NCBI GenBank assembly: GCA_034110565.1
Contig: JAWUYY010000093.1
Coordinates: 1 to 52,012 of the forward strand
Source: Bermanella sp034110565
GTDB lineage: Bacteria; Pseudomonadota; Gammaproteobacteria; Pseudomonadales; Oceanobacteraceae
DNA length: 52,012 bases
Direction: 5' to 3'
In this document: positions 16,989 to 26,038 of the stretch, in pieces
Numbering within the stretch: position 1 is the first letter of the stretch
Layout of the letters: each line of letters starts with the position of its first letter
Translations under genes and position numbers: made by a program
Notes under the pieces: model-generated
What the model saw: the letters and a program-made list of their open reading frames with translations, nothing else
Told to the model about the DNA's origin: nothing
Database searches by the model: none

Positions 16989-17399
16989 ATGCGTATTCGA
17001 CTGGATATACCCCAAACAGTTCTATTTTCAATGGAAATTACTGTTCGTGTCACCGATATTAACTATGCGGGACACCTAGGTAATGACCGCTTGCTTGTTT
17101 ACGCTCAAGAATGCCGCAGCTCGTGGTTCGCGTCTCTTGGCTTCTATGAGCCAGATATTGACGGTTGTAATACTATTATGGCGGATGCGGCATTACAGTA
17201 CATCAACGAAGCATTTGCTTTGGACACTATCACAATTGATTTGTTCTTGGGTGATACCCATAAATATGGCTTTGACCTGTATTACTTAGCCCGGCGCGGT
17301 GATAAAGATATATGCAAAATAAAGACTGCTATTTTATTTCAAAAAAAAGGAGGGCTGGTGGCACCGCCTGATGCGCTTATGAATAAAATTAATCTATAA
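16989..17399 (+). CDS. Hotdog-fold acyl-CoA thioesterase-like protein
   Basis: A 136-residue single-domain 4HBT/hotdog protein. The central RVTDINYAGHLGNDRLL (about residues 20-36) is the active-site helix region, with Asp at the usual catalytic position for YbgC/FcbC-like thioesterases; the rest is the expected five-strand sheet ending in KTAILFQKKGG. Such enzymes hydrolyse acyl-CoA or acyl-ACP; substrate unknown. It sits between the protease gene and the giant carboxylase gene, which is convergent with it, and a shared terminator separates them. Confidence 0.85.
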   Translation: MRIRLDIPQTVLFSMEITVRVTDINYAGHLGNDRLLVYAQECRSSWFASLGFYEPDIDGCNTIMADAALQYINEAFALDTITIDLFLGDTHKYGFDLYYLARRGDKDICKIKTAILFQKKGGLVAPPDALMNKINL

Positions 17400-17407
17400 A
17401 ATAAGCG

Positions 17408-17436
17408 AAAGCCCCCAAATAATATAGGGGGCTTTT
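17408..17436. terminator. Bidirectional terminator between thioesterase and carboxylase genes
   Basis: GCCCCC pairs with GGGGGC around a ten-base AT-rich loop, with an A run on the left and four T residues on the right. It lies in the 48-base gap between the two convergent genes. Confidence 0.85.
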
Positions 17437-17447
17437 AGATTGGACGC

Positions 17448-20400
17448 TTAGTGTTGTACTGGGCTTATTACAAAGAGTAAATCACCTTGGTTAACTTGCT
17501 GACCCTCTGCGTTGTGGATGCGTACGACTTTATATTGTGCGTCTGGATCATAAAGTGTATTGCCCTGAGTATTGAATGATTTCAAGTTCAGTGGGCTAAA
17601 CATCTTCATCGCTTCCATTAGGCATAACGTTTTCGTGACCGAAATAGTATCACCTTCTTTTACATAAGACGGCTCTGTTGGTGATGGTGCACTGTAGAAG
17701 ATAGAGCTAGCAGGGGCTAAAACTTTTAATTCGTTAGAGCCTTCAATACGCAAGTTATCTATTGTCATACTTTGTTTATCATCACCAGCGCTGACCGCAA
17801 TATCTTTGATCAAAGCATCTTTATCAATGCGATTTAAGAAGTTGGGTAAATAATTGGTATCATACTTACCATTAATAAATACATCGTCATTTAGAATACG
17901 CTTTAATAACGGAATGTTTGTGCTGACCCCTTGAATTACTGCGTTATCTAAGTAAGTTTTTAGTTTATTGATTGTATCGTTACGGTCTTTACCATAACAA
18001 ATTACTTGTACCACCATGCTGTCATAGAAGGGTGTAACTTCTTTACCGCTTGCTATGGACTTGAGTAAATGAATGTTTTTATCTTCAGGTAACTCAAAGC
18101 GAGTGATCTTACCTGCATTAGGAATAAACTGTATTTCATCCCCTTGCAGCGTTGCCTTTTCGGCGTTTATGCGTAATTCCATTGCATAGCCTTTGGGCTT
18201 GTATTTTATATCTGCAATACTTTCGCCGCTGGCAATTTTAAATTGAAGACCCATGATGTCAGTGTTCGTGACTAATTCAGTAACAGGGTGTTCTACTTGA
18301 AGGCGCGTGTTCATTTCCATAAAGTAGATATCATTTTCATCTAGGTTGTAAATGAATTCAACGGTGCCTGCGCCAAAATAATCAACTGCATTAGCCAGTT
18401 TTTCAGCGTAATCATAAACTTTATCTTCTAGTTTTTTCGGCAGCATGGTTGAGCCAGATTCTTCGATGATTTTTTGGTTGTTTCGTTGTACAGAACAATC
18501 ACGTAAACCAAGAACCTTAGTGTTGCCCTGGCTGTCTCTTAATATTTGTACTTCGATATGGCGAAGGGACGTCACAAATTTCTCAAGATAGACATCGCCA
18601 CTACCAAATGCACTACGAGCCTCAGTTGATATTTGGTGGAACAATTCATGAATGGTAGAAGGTTCATGCACCACTTGAATGCCTTTGCCGCCGCCACCGT
18701 GAACGGCCTTAAGTAGTACAGGGTAGCCAATTTCATCTGCGACTTTTGCTGCCATAGCAGAAGTGGTCACGATGCCGTGGGATCCGGGGACCACCGGAAC
18801 ACCAGAACTAATGGCAGTGTTTATTGCATTGGATTTATTTCCCATAGTTTCCATTGAAGAAACACTTGGACCAATAAAGTTAATGTCGTGGTTGCCACAA
18901 AATGCTGCAAACTGTGAGCTTTCTGATAAGAAGCCAATGCCTGGGTGTAAGGAATCTACTTTTTCAAGTTCAGCCACTCGAATCACACTTTGCGCATTAA
19001 GATAACTTTCATCTGGTGTATTGCCACCAATACAAACAAGGCGACCTTTACTGTTTAGGTTGTCGGCAGCGACGCTGTTCATGTCGGGGTCAGACTGAAC
19101 TAGTACAACGTCAATATCGTGTTCTTGTGCTTTGCGTACTAATTTCTCTGCTGTACAGCCACGTGCATGGATAAGCACTTTTTTAACAGGGCGGAATAAC
19201 TTTTCTTTATTTTGGTTGGTGACCTCTTTCGCTTTTACTTTGCCCGGTGTGACGTACCCTTTAAGAATACGTGCAAGTACTTCATCTACTGTTTTTCGTG
19301 CGACAGGGATAGCCGGGTCAATGGCTCGAAGTTGGCTGTCTAGGTCTTCAACAAAAGGGTGCTTTACTAAGTCGGCCATGGTTTGGCTATTTAAAGATAA
19401 ATAGTTAGACAGGGTCGAAGTAGAGGGAAGGTATGAAGGCACAACAATTTGTCCAGCGAATGGCATGTTGGTACCTGAGAAGTAAAAAGTTTGTACCATT
19501 GGGTGAGTAACAAAGCTTGCTTGTGCGCCACCGGTGCAGTCTCCATAGCCAAATACGACAATAGGTAAGTCATTGTCGCGCACAAAGCGTGTGATGCGGT
19601 CATTGACTACAGACATGGAGAATAGTGCGGAAGCGCCTTCTTTTGTTTGCATGCCGCCGGAGCTAACAAAGCAAATAACCGGGTAGTGATGGCGTGCACA
19701 TTCTACTAATAATTTACAGAATTTTTCAGCACTGGCCATATCAAATGCGCCTGCTTGGAAATCAAGATTGGAAATCAAGGCGCCTACTCGACGACTCTCA
19801 TCGCCAATTTGAATGGTGCCGAAGCCGGTGATAACACCACATGGGGTGATGTCATTACTCAATGCTTTTTCGATGGCGCTTCTAAAACCTGGAAATTGCA
19901 CTGGGTCTGCGGTCATTAGGTGGTCGTTAATTTCTTCAAATTCATGAAAGAAACGATCAACAAATGCTTGACTAGGTGTGGTTCGCTGTTTTTTAACGTT
20001 GTCTAGTACTTCTTGGATGAGTAAGTCGAAATAGGCAATGGTTAAGCGGTTCCAGAAATCTTTCTTACGGCCAATGCTATAAGGATTAATGCGGCCGTTA
20101 TAGTTGGTGCCGTTTTGAGAATCATAAAATTCAGCAAGTAGCTTATCAAAGAAGAAGGTAACAATAACAAATAAGGTGTCGCTTAAACGAGGGAAGCTAT
20201 GCTTTTTCCATTCTTCAACTTGAATGAGAAAAGCACCGCGTTGACTGGACTCCACAAAATATTTAAACCAGTGTGCAAATTCTTCTTTATGGTTTTCAGC
20301 AATACTTAAATTATTAGTGTACTCAAGACCTTGATTTAATAAGTTGCTTACTGCGCTGTATGAAAGGCTATGGGTTTCTTTGGCTTCTTCAGCAATGGTG

Positions 20401-22316
20401 CCTAGATTACGAATAACATAATCATATAGTGCGCCAAACATAATTAGGTTTTGGCTTATACTGATGAACTCAAGACGTAAGTCGTCTAGTAATATAGCAT
20501 CTAGAACACTAGCATCTTTGCTTAGTTTGGCAACGGCGTCTTCTGTTTTAACACGAATGTAAGGTGCCAGTGCATCTTCTAAAGTTCGACGATTTGCTTC
20601 TAGTGAGCCACTAGCAACACTGTTTAATAATTGTTGCGTGGACTGGCTAAGTTGAATGTTGTTAGCGATTTCTGACGGAATTTTATCAGACTTAATAATG
20701 CCGTTCAGTGTTTCTGTTAAGCCAGTAATTAACTCATCTGTTGCATCACCTTTTTTATATTTGGCAAGGAGAGCTTGGGTGTCATAATTTAGACTTTTTT
20801 GAATGAATTGCGCAAGGGCGTGGTCATTGGTTTTGATGAATTTAATGATAGCCTGACTATCAAGAAGGTCATCTTGAGTGAGTAGAAAACGACTTTGCTG
20901 ATAGTTCTCTAAATAGTGAATTAATTCCGCAAAGTTAACATCAGCATCTGATTTCCAGCGATTAAATAAATACAAGCCAAGTGAAAAACTGAAATCTTGT
21001 TTGGCTTTTATATAGTTGTCTTCAGGCTCACCAAAAAATAGTTTTGATATAGACCCGCGCGTTTCGTCACGGCCTTCTAGTTTTTGGATGTAGTTTTTCC
21101 AAAGTTTATTAAGGTCTTCGTCATAACGAATTTTGTCAGGTGCTTGTAACCATTTTTGAAATTTCTTACGTTTCTCTTCTTCAAGTCGCTCGTTTAATTT
21201 ACCCGTTGGCACTTCTACTTCAGCTAAGCGACTATAGTGTCCTGTGGTCGTAGATGAGATGCGTTTTCTAAGGGTTAAATAGCGCATGTAGCGATACGTC
21301 ATACGAAATATGTTGTGATGCTCAGATGGGCTTGATGCAAGGTTTAAACTTGAGCCTTTCTCTAGCGCCACTAGTTTATCTGATGGATTTAGATAACGTT
21401 CAACACTGCGTAGATAGTGATCCATTAGATATGGGTTTTCGCGGGCGAAATTTTCTGCGCCTTTTTCAATGCTTTCGATACTGGTAGTGATGGCGTCTGA
21501 TAAATTTTGCAATTTATCAATGCGGTCGCTTGGCGCATAATCGATGATACCGTCAATGACATTACGAAGCTGTAATTCGTATGCAGAGACGCCAACGTAT
21601 TTAGCACATTCCTGCCAAGACAGGTTGTATTTACGGGCAATACTTGCCAAACCTTGCGGTTGAATTGTGTTGAAAATGCCATCGCGTACGGAAAGTAAAA
21701 TATTTGTGGACGCTAATGGAATTGCTCCGCCTGAATAACCTGCACCGAGAATAATGCTAACGGTTGGCACATCAATGTTGGTCATCTCAGCAATTAAGCG
21801 TGAAATGCTATGAGCTTGGTTATCTAGGTTGGCTTGTTCACTTGCATCGGCTCCTGGCGTGTCAATTAAAGTGACAATAGGGGTTATATGTTTGGCAAAT
21901 TGGCGTATAGCTTTAACGGCTTGCTGGTGGTGTTCTGGTAGCCACGCACCATTACGTTCGGCACGGTTTTGCCCAATGAAGCCTACGCGGCGGAACTGAT
22001 TGTTGAAATCTAGTTCTACCTCGGCTACATAGAGAGGACCAAATTCTTGTTCAGTAATGAAACGTGTGGTTAATTTATGGACTAATTGTTTAGCATTTAA
22101 GCGCTGGCTTGATTCACTGGGCGAAACCACTTCTTTGATGTAACTATCGATATCCAGTTGTTTCAGGGTGGCGCTTTTATCTTCAACTTGCTTTTGGCTT
22201 AGCAAGCCTTTAACCACACCATCGGCATGACTGTCCCCCTTGCCTGGGAACAGTGAGAAGTCTTGACTTAATTTTTCTGCTATTTGAAATAGCTGATCAG
22301 TATCAAACTGTGACAT
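17448..22316 (-). CDS. Single-chain biotin-dependent acyl-CoA carboxylase (CT-alpha, CT-beta, BC, BCCP)
   Basis: A fused carboxylase of about 1,622 residues holding all catalytic parts. Residues near 90-300 resemble the AccA half of carboxyltransferase (GAGYSGGAIPLAS near 195). About 300-790 is a helical region of unknown role. About 790-1000 resembles AccD/CT-N (GALISNLDFQAGAFD, SSGGMQTKEGA near 890). About 1045-1500 is biotin carboxylase (HPGIGFLSE, GGGGKGIQVVH, EMNTRLQVEHPVTE). The end is a biotinyl domain with EAMKM, biotin Lys near 1573. Such enzymes carboxylate acetyl-CoA, propionyl-CoA or longer acyl-CoAs; which is not readable here. A GTG start at 22328 is possible; ATG 22316 is preferred, neither has a clear ribosome-binding site. 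A small HTH gene diverges upstream. Confidence 0.88.
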   Translation of the reverse strand: MSQFDTDQLFQIAEKLSQDFSLFPGKGDSHADGVVKGLLSQKQVEDKSATLKQLDIDSYIKEVVSPSESSQRLNAKQLVHKLTTRFITEQEFGPLYVAEVELDFNNQFRRVGFIGQNRAERNGAWLPEHHQQAVKAIRQFAKHITPIVTLIDTPGADASEQANLDNQAHSISRLIAEMTNIDVPTVSIILGAGYSGGAIPLASTNILLSVRDGIFNTIQPQGLASIARKYNLSWQECAKYVGVSAYELQLRNVIDGIIDYAPSDRIDKLQNLSDAITTSIESIEKGAENFARENPYLMDHYLRSVERYLNPSDKLVALEKGSSLNLASSPSEHHNIFRMTYRYMRYLTLRKRISSTTTGHYSRLAEVEVPTGKLNERLEEEKRKKFQKWLQAPDKIRYDEDLNKLWKNYIQKLEGRDETRGSISKLFFGEPEDNYIKAKQDFSFSLGLYLFNRWKSDADVNFAELIHYLENYQQSRFLLTQDDLLDSQAIIKFIKTNDHALAQFIQKSLNYDTQALLAKYKKGDATDELITGLTETLNGIIKSDKIPSEIANNIQLSQSTQQLLNSVASGSLEANRRTLEDALAPYIRVKTEDAVAKLSKDASVLDAILLDDLRLEFISISQNLIMFGALYDYVIRNLGTIAEEAKETHSLSYSAVSNLLNQGLEYTNNLSIAENHKEEFAHWFKYFVESSQRGAFLIQVEEWKKHSFPRLSDTLFVIVTFFFDKLLAEFYDSQNGTNYNGRINPYSIGRKKDFWNRLTIAYFDLLIQEVLDNVKKQRTTPSQAFVDRFFHEFEEINDHLMTADPVQFPGFRSAIEKALSNDITPCGVITGFGTIQIGDESRRVGALISNLDFQAGAFDMASAEKFCKLLVECARHHYPVICFVSSGGMQTKEGASALFSMSVVNDRITRFVRDNDLPIVVFGYGDCTGGAQASFVTHPMVQTFYFSGTNMPFAGQIVVPSYLPSTSTLSNYLSLNSQTMADLVKHPFVEDLDSQLRAIDPAIPVARKTVDEVLARILKGYVTPGKVKAKEVTNQNKEKLFRPVKKVLIHARGCTAEKLVRKAQEHDIDVVLVQSDPDMNSVAADNLNSKGRLVCIGGNTPDESYLNAQSVIRVAELEKVDSLHPGIGFLSESSQFAAFCGNHDINFIGPSVSSMETMGNKSNAINTAISSGVPVVPGSHGIVTTSAMAAKVADEIGYPVLLKAVHGGGGKGIQVVHEPSTIHELFHQISTEARSAFGSGDVYLEKFVTSLRHIEVQILRDSQGNTKVLGLRDCSVQRNNQKIIEESGSTMLPKKLEDKVYDYAEKLANAVDYFGAGTVEFIYNLDENDIYFMEMNTRLQVEHPVTELVTNTDIMGLQFKIASGESIADIKYKPKGYAMELRINAEKATLQGDEIQFIPNAGKITRFELPEDKNIHLLKSIASGKEVTPFYDSMVVQVICYGKDRNDTINKLKTYLDNAVIQGVSTNIPLLKRILNDDVFINGKYDTNYLPNFLNRIDKDALIKDIAVSAGDDKQSMTIDNLRIEGSNELKVLAPASSIFYSAPSPTEPSYVKEGDTISVTKTLCLMEAMKMFSPLNLKSFNTQGNTLYDPDAQYKVVRIHNAEGQQVNQGDLLFVISPVQH

Positions 22317-22525
22317 AACTATTGGCACTTTTAATTAGTGTTAATGGTGAAGCTGGCTGATGTTCAAAGCCAATACGCATTGCTTTTATAGCAGACATTT
22401 TACAAGAATACAGCCATCTTTCGGGGAATCTTGAAGTCTGTCATACATTCTGTTTTATCTAGCCAAAACCAAGGTTTATCCTGTGTCTCATCACGTCTAT
22501 AATGGTGAAAAACAGAGGTGCCATT

Positions 22526-22786
22526 ATGGAGTTAGCTGAGATCCGCCGTAACAATGCAGCGGCTATTATGCTTGAGAATGCATTGGACGAATTATCGTTT
22601 GCAATGTGCTTAGGTAAAGATGAAGAACAAATTGCTGCGTTCATGTTACCTAATAGTAAAAAATCCATACCGGATGCACTCGCTCGCTTAATGGAACAGA
22701 CCTTTAGTAAGCCTAAATTGTGGCTTGATCAGGCCGAAGGAGATACACAACAGGGCCAAGGCCCTAGTTTTGATCTATTTGGTTAA
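22526..22786 (+). CDS. Small helix-turn-helix (XRE-like) protein
   Basis: An 86-residue protein not recognised as a named gene. Residues 5-64 follow the layout of phage-type XRE domains: RRNNAAAIMLEN, then LDELSFAMCLGKDEEQIAAFM as a helix-turn-helix, then KSIPDALARLMEQTF and a closing KPKLWLDQ, which corresponds to the usual P-x-WLD end of this fold. The rest is a short polar tail. ATG 22526 has a GAGGTG site at 6 bases and is preferred to the earlier ATG at 22502. It diverges from the giant carboxylase gene across 209 bases and is closed by a terminator, so autoregulation or control of the carboxylase is possible but unproven. Confidence 0.7.
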   Translation: MELAEIRRNNAAAIMLENALDELSFAMCLGKDEEQIAAFMLPNSKKSIPDALARLMEQTFSKPKLWLDQAEGDTQQGQGPSFDLFG

Positions 22787-22810
22787 TTAAAACAGGTTTG
22801 TACCATATAT

Positions 22811-22839
22811 AAAAAAGCCCAGCATCAGCTGGGCTTTTT
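22811..22839. terminator. Bidirectional terminator after the HTH gene
   Basis: GCCCAGC pairs with GCTGGGC around an ATCA loop, with six A residues before and five T residues after. It separates the HTH gene from the convergent secreted-protein gene. Confidence 0.92.
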
Positions 22840-22881
22840 GTTGCAACAATATGACTTTACGTAATGTCCTGCTGATTGCGT

Positions 22882-23544
22882 CTACTGGTTCTTAGGGAAG
22901 AGCAGGTTGAAAATAATCTGCGTGTTGTTGCTTTCTAGGTTGATCGAGTTATCACCAGAAGAATAAATTCCGCTTTGAATCTGGCCTCCTGGGTTGGGGA
23001 TAATGAATTGAAAGCCAGAATTAGTAATGGTTTGTTGGCCTTGCATGGGGGCGCCAGAGGATTGCCCGGCAAAGGTCCTTAAGTATTGCCCCATATGCTC
23101 TGGTGTAATCTGAGTATCTGATGGCAGCCCGAGGCCTTCTCGTACTAAGTTTTGTGCATAAACTTGCTGAGCCTGAGCGGCAGGGTTTAATTGGGGGGGG
23201 ATAAATACTTGGTTGTTTTGGGATTGTTCAAGCTGAAGTAATTGTTGCTCACCTTGACGCTGAACAAGATTTTGATCGTACTGAGTCTGCTGAGTAGCTT
23301 GTTGGTCTAAGTTGCGAACGGCATCCGCTTCCGTGACAACAGGCTTGCCAGGACCTATCTTCACATGAGTATTTGGTAAATTAAGGTTTTTTGGCTGAAT
23401 GTTTTTTTGTTTCACCATGATAGAGCCATCCAGAATATAGGCCTCTGTCATTTCGGTGTTGCTGAGCTCTTCGACTTGTGCCATGGCGCTTGCACTGATG
23501 ATGAATGCCACAAAGCTGAACAGGTATAGGTGCGTATGTCTCAT
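22882..23544 (-). CDS. Hypothetical secreted Gln/Asn-rich protein
   Basis: A 220-residue protein of unknown family. It begins with a signal peptide (hydrophobic core near residues 7-17, likely cleavage after SAMA near residue 22). The middle (about 80-150) is very rich in Gln, with QQATQQTQYDQNLVQRQGEQ-type sequence, and the C-terminal third is Gly/Ser/Asn-rich and looks beta-forming, ending in a hydrophobic IIFNLLF. There is no lipobox cysteine, in fact no cysteine at all. A periplasmic or outer-membrane-associated location is likely. It appears monocistronic. Confidence 0.75.
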   Translation of the reverse strand: MRHTHLYLFSFVAFIISASAMAQVEELSNTEMTEAYILDGSIMVKQKNIQPKNLNLPNTHVKIGPGKPVVTEADAVRNLDQQATQQTQYDQNLVQRQGEQQLLQLEQSQNNQVFIPPQLNPAAQAQQVYAQNLVREGLGLPSDTQITPEHMGQYLRTFAGQSSGAPMQGQQTITNSGFQFIIPNPGGQIQSGIYSSGDNSINLESNNTQIIFNLLFPKNQ

Positions 23545-23635
23545 ATCTGGCTCCCTTATTTCTACCTATACCTTAGCGCATTAAAAACAGTTTACTAGAG
23601 TATCTTTGAATAGTGATTAGGCCCACTAGGGCGAA

Positions 23636-24526
23636 TTAATCTAAAAAGCGTGATTGTAAGCCATTATAAGCATCAATTCTGCGATCACGGAAATATGGCC
23701 AGATTCGTCTTGTTTGTTCTGTTTTATCAATATTGATGGTCGCCTCTACTAAGCAGGGATCTTGGTGATTGGCTAATGCTAAAAACTCACCTTGTTGGCC
23801 TGTAATAAAAGAATGTCCCCAAAAATCAATGCCTTTACTTTGACCGCTTGGGTCCGCTTCATGGCCGACGCGGTTGATGGCAATCACAGGGAGGTTATTG
23901 GCTATGCTATGGCCTCGCTGTACACCAATCCAGGCATCTTTTTGGCGTGTTTGTTCATCTTTTGTATCGTCTTGATCCCAGCCGATGGCGGTCGGATAAA
24001 TCAGTATATCAGCACCTTTAAGGGCCATTATGCGTGCGCCTTCTGGATACCATTGATCCCAGCAGACCATAACGCCTAATTTGCCTATGCTGGTTTGAAT
24101 GGGTTCAAAACCGTCTGTGTCTCCAGGTGTAAAGTAATATTTCTCATAAAAGCCTGGGTCATCAGGAATGTGCATTTTACGGTAAAATCCTGCAAGGCTT
24201 CCATCGCGGTCAAATACCAGTGCGGTGTTGTGATATATGCCAGCGGCACGTCGTTCAAAAATTGAGCCCACAATAACGGCGTTAGCCTGCTTGGCTTGCT
24301 TACTTAAAAACTGAGCAGTCGGGCCATCAAGTGATTCCGCTAAATCAAATTTATTAGGTTCTTGGGTTTGGCAAAAGTAATCGGTGGCATGTAATTCTTG
24401 TAAAACAATCAAGTCTGCATTTTGCGCGGCGGCTTTTTCGATGAGCACTTGAGTGGTGCTCAATGACACAGCTTTATCAGGTGAGCAGGCTTGTTGAATA
24501 CCAATAGCGTGAATGTTACTTGGCAT
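23636..24526 (-). CDS. aguB: N-carbamoylputrescine amidase
   Basis: A 296-residue nitrilase-superfamily enzyme that hydrolyses N-carbamoylputrescine to putrescine, ammonia and CO2. The catalytic triad is visible: Glu44 in LQELH, Lys near 117 in FYRKMHIPDD and Cys near 155 in MVCWDQWYPEGAR. The flanking residues GFYEKYYFTPGDTDGF and HSFITGQQGE are typical of AguB. The ATG shares its first base with the last base of the aguA stop codon (TAATG), so the two are translationally coupled. Together they form the agmatine route to putrescine. Confidence 0.95.
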   Translation of the reverse strand: MPSNIHAIGIQQACSPDKAVSLSTTQVLIEKAAAQNADLIVLQELHATDYFCQTQEPNKFDLAESLDGPTAQFLSKQAKQANAVIVGSIFERRAAGIYHNTALVFDRDGSLAGFYRKMHIPDDPGFYEKYYFTPGDTDGFEPIQTSIGKLGVMVCWDQWYPEGARIMALKGADILIYPTAIGWDQDDTKDEQTRQKDAWIGVQRGHSIANNLPVIAINRVGHEADPSGQSKGIDFWGHSFITGQQGEFLALANHQDPCLVEATINIDKTEQTRRIWPYFRDRRIDAYNGLQSRFLD

Positions 24527-25566
24527 TATTCGTTAACCTCTTGTTGTTCGGCTGTGGGTATTTGCATCGTTAGACAATGTAAACTGCCATATTGGCGAAT
24601 CACGGTTGCACAGTTGATTGGAATAATCTTATGGTTCGGCAGTGCTTGTGTCATAACTTCAATGGCTTTCTGATCTTGTGCAACGCCATAGATTGGCAAT
24701 AAAACGGCCCCGTTGATGAATAAGAAATTAGCGTAGGTGGCTGGCAGACGTTGATTGTCTGCTTCTTCTATTATGCTATCTGGCCAAGGGAGTTCTATTA
24801 ATTTAAAGCTTTTATCTTGCGTGTTTGTGAATTCTGCGAGCTGCGCCTTCATGGCTTGTAGTTCATGAAAGTGATCATCTTCTGGGTTATCACAACCTTG
24901 GAAAATGATTTGATTATTAGGTGCAAAGCGGGCAAGTGTGTCCACATGTGCATCTGTATCGTCACCGATTAGATCGCCGTGTTTTAACCATAAAAACTTC
25001 TGACTTCCAAGGCTGTCTTTTAAGTAGGATTCAATTTGTACTTGGGTGAGTGATGCATTGCGATTGGTATTCATTAGGCATTGGCAAGTAGTAAGCAAGC
25101 AGCCGTGGCCATCACTTTCAATACTGCCACCTTCTAGTATGAAATTACGAGTTTCATAATAATGGGCTTGATAGGCTTGTTGTTGAAACAACGATTCGGT
25201 GATTTTATTATCAAGCCTAGCATCGAATTTCCCACCCCAGCCGTTGAATCGAAAATCTTCAATGACGAGTTTTTTATCTTCATAAGTGCCAATCGGACCG
25301 TGGTCTCTTGCCCAAGTATCATTGTTACTGCAAATGAAAAAGTGACATTCAAAGTGATTGTTTTTTAGTTGAGACTGGATGGACTCTATGACCTCAGGGT
25401 CCGGCACGCTTATTATGACATTTTCAAATTCTGTAATGGTATTAATTAATTGGATGTAAAAGGATTGGATATCTTCAATTATCCAGTTCCAATCCGTTTT
25501 ACTGTGGGGCCATGTGAGCTGAACGGCTTGTTGAGGATGCCATTCAGCTGGAAAGTATCGAGTCAT
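24526..25566 (-). CDS. aguA: Agmatine deiminase
   Basis: A 346-residue guanidino-group hydrolase that converts agmatine to N-carbamoylputrescine and ammonia. Family motifs visible are the N-terminal PAEWHPQQAVQLTWPH, ARDHGPIG, the substrate-site FILEGGSIESDG, and HVDTLARF. The catalytic Cys is Cys331 in SLHCLTMQ near the C-terminus, after ANFLFINGAVLLPIYG. In many homologues the residues before HC are Gly-rich; here they are RQYGSLHC, a mild deviation. It leads the aguA-aguB operon, 18 bases after a small secreted-protein gene on the same strand. Confidence 0.95.
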   Translation of the reverse strand: MTRYFPAEWHPQQAVQLTWPHSKTDWNWIIEDIQSFYIQLINTITEFENVIISVPDPEVIESIQSQLKNNHFECHFFICSNNDTWARDHGPIGTYEDKKLVIEDFRFNGWGGKFDARLDNKITESLFQQQAYQAHYYETRNFILEGGSIESDGHGCLLTTCQCLMNTNRNASLTQVQIESYLKDSLGSQKFLWLKHGDLIGDDTDAHVDTLARFAPNNQIIFQGCDNPEDDHFHELQAMKAQLAEFTNTQDKSFKLIELPWPDSIIEEADNQRLPATYANFLFINGAVLLPIYGVAQDQKAIEVMTQALPNHKIIPINCATVIRQYGSLHCLTMQIPTAEQQEVNE

Positions 25567-25584
25567 TGATGTGGTCTATGTTAA

Positions 25585-25941
25585 TCAGTTTGAACGACTG
25601 ACAGTGTGGATGACAGAGCTTGATTCAAAGTAAACGCTGAACTTAGGGTAATCCCATCGAATTATGGGAGGCTTACCTTTGGCCGGATGAATTTTAATCG
25701 CTTTACCGAATTTGGTTTCTACCTGCTTCATGGACGTACCACGTTTAGGTCCAACGGTATTTTTGTGAATATCAGAACCTGAAAGAGGAATGAATATCTC
25801 ATTAACCGTGGTTTCTTTTTCAATCATGGGAGTATTTGGCGTGCTTGCCTGGGTTGATGTGCAAGCAAAAACGAATACTAGACTAAGGCAATAGTAGGTG
25901 ATTTGCGTTAACGATTTCATAATACTAACCATTATGTTCAT
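25585..25941 (-). CDS. Small exported protein of unknown function
   Basis: A 118-residue protein with an N-terminal signal peptide and a CTSTQAS stretch at its end, which could be a lipobox variant (VFACTS, Cys27) or ordinary cleavage. The mature part has GTSMKQVETKFGKAIKIHPA and PPIIRWDYPKFSVYFESSSVIHTV, a layout like the short SmpA/OmlA-type periplasmic domains. ATG codons at 25941, 25932 and 25920 are all possible; an AAGGA site lies close before the first. It is upstream of aguA on the same strand with an 18-base gap and may be co-transcribed with the agu genes, though no functional link is evident. Confidence 0.72.
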   Translation of the reverse strand: MNIMVSIMKSLTQITYYCLSLVFVFACTSTQASTPNTPMIEKETTVNEIFIPLSGSDIHKNTVGPKRGTSMKQVETKFGKAIKIHPAKGKPPIIRWDYPKFSVYFESSSVIHTVSRSN

Positions 25942-25952
25942 TTATCCTTTGA

Positions 25953-25966
25953 TTTTAGCGCTAAAA
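25953..25966. promoter_or_regulatory. 14-bp palindrome between divergent genes
   Basis: TTTTAGCGCTAAAA is a perfect palindrome in the 97-base gap between the leftward small exported-protein/agu genes and rightward lolC. Its position suits an operator for either direction, but no regulator is identified. Confidence 0.4.
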
Positions 25967-26038
25967 GCGACATAAGACCATTTCAATTATGCAGTGAATT
26001 CTTTAGTCTTACGTTTTATTTGGCGGTTGTAATAGCGA

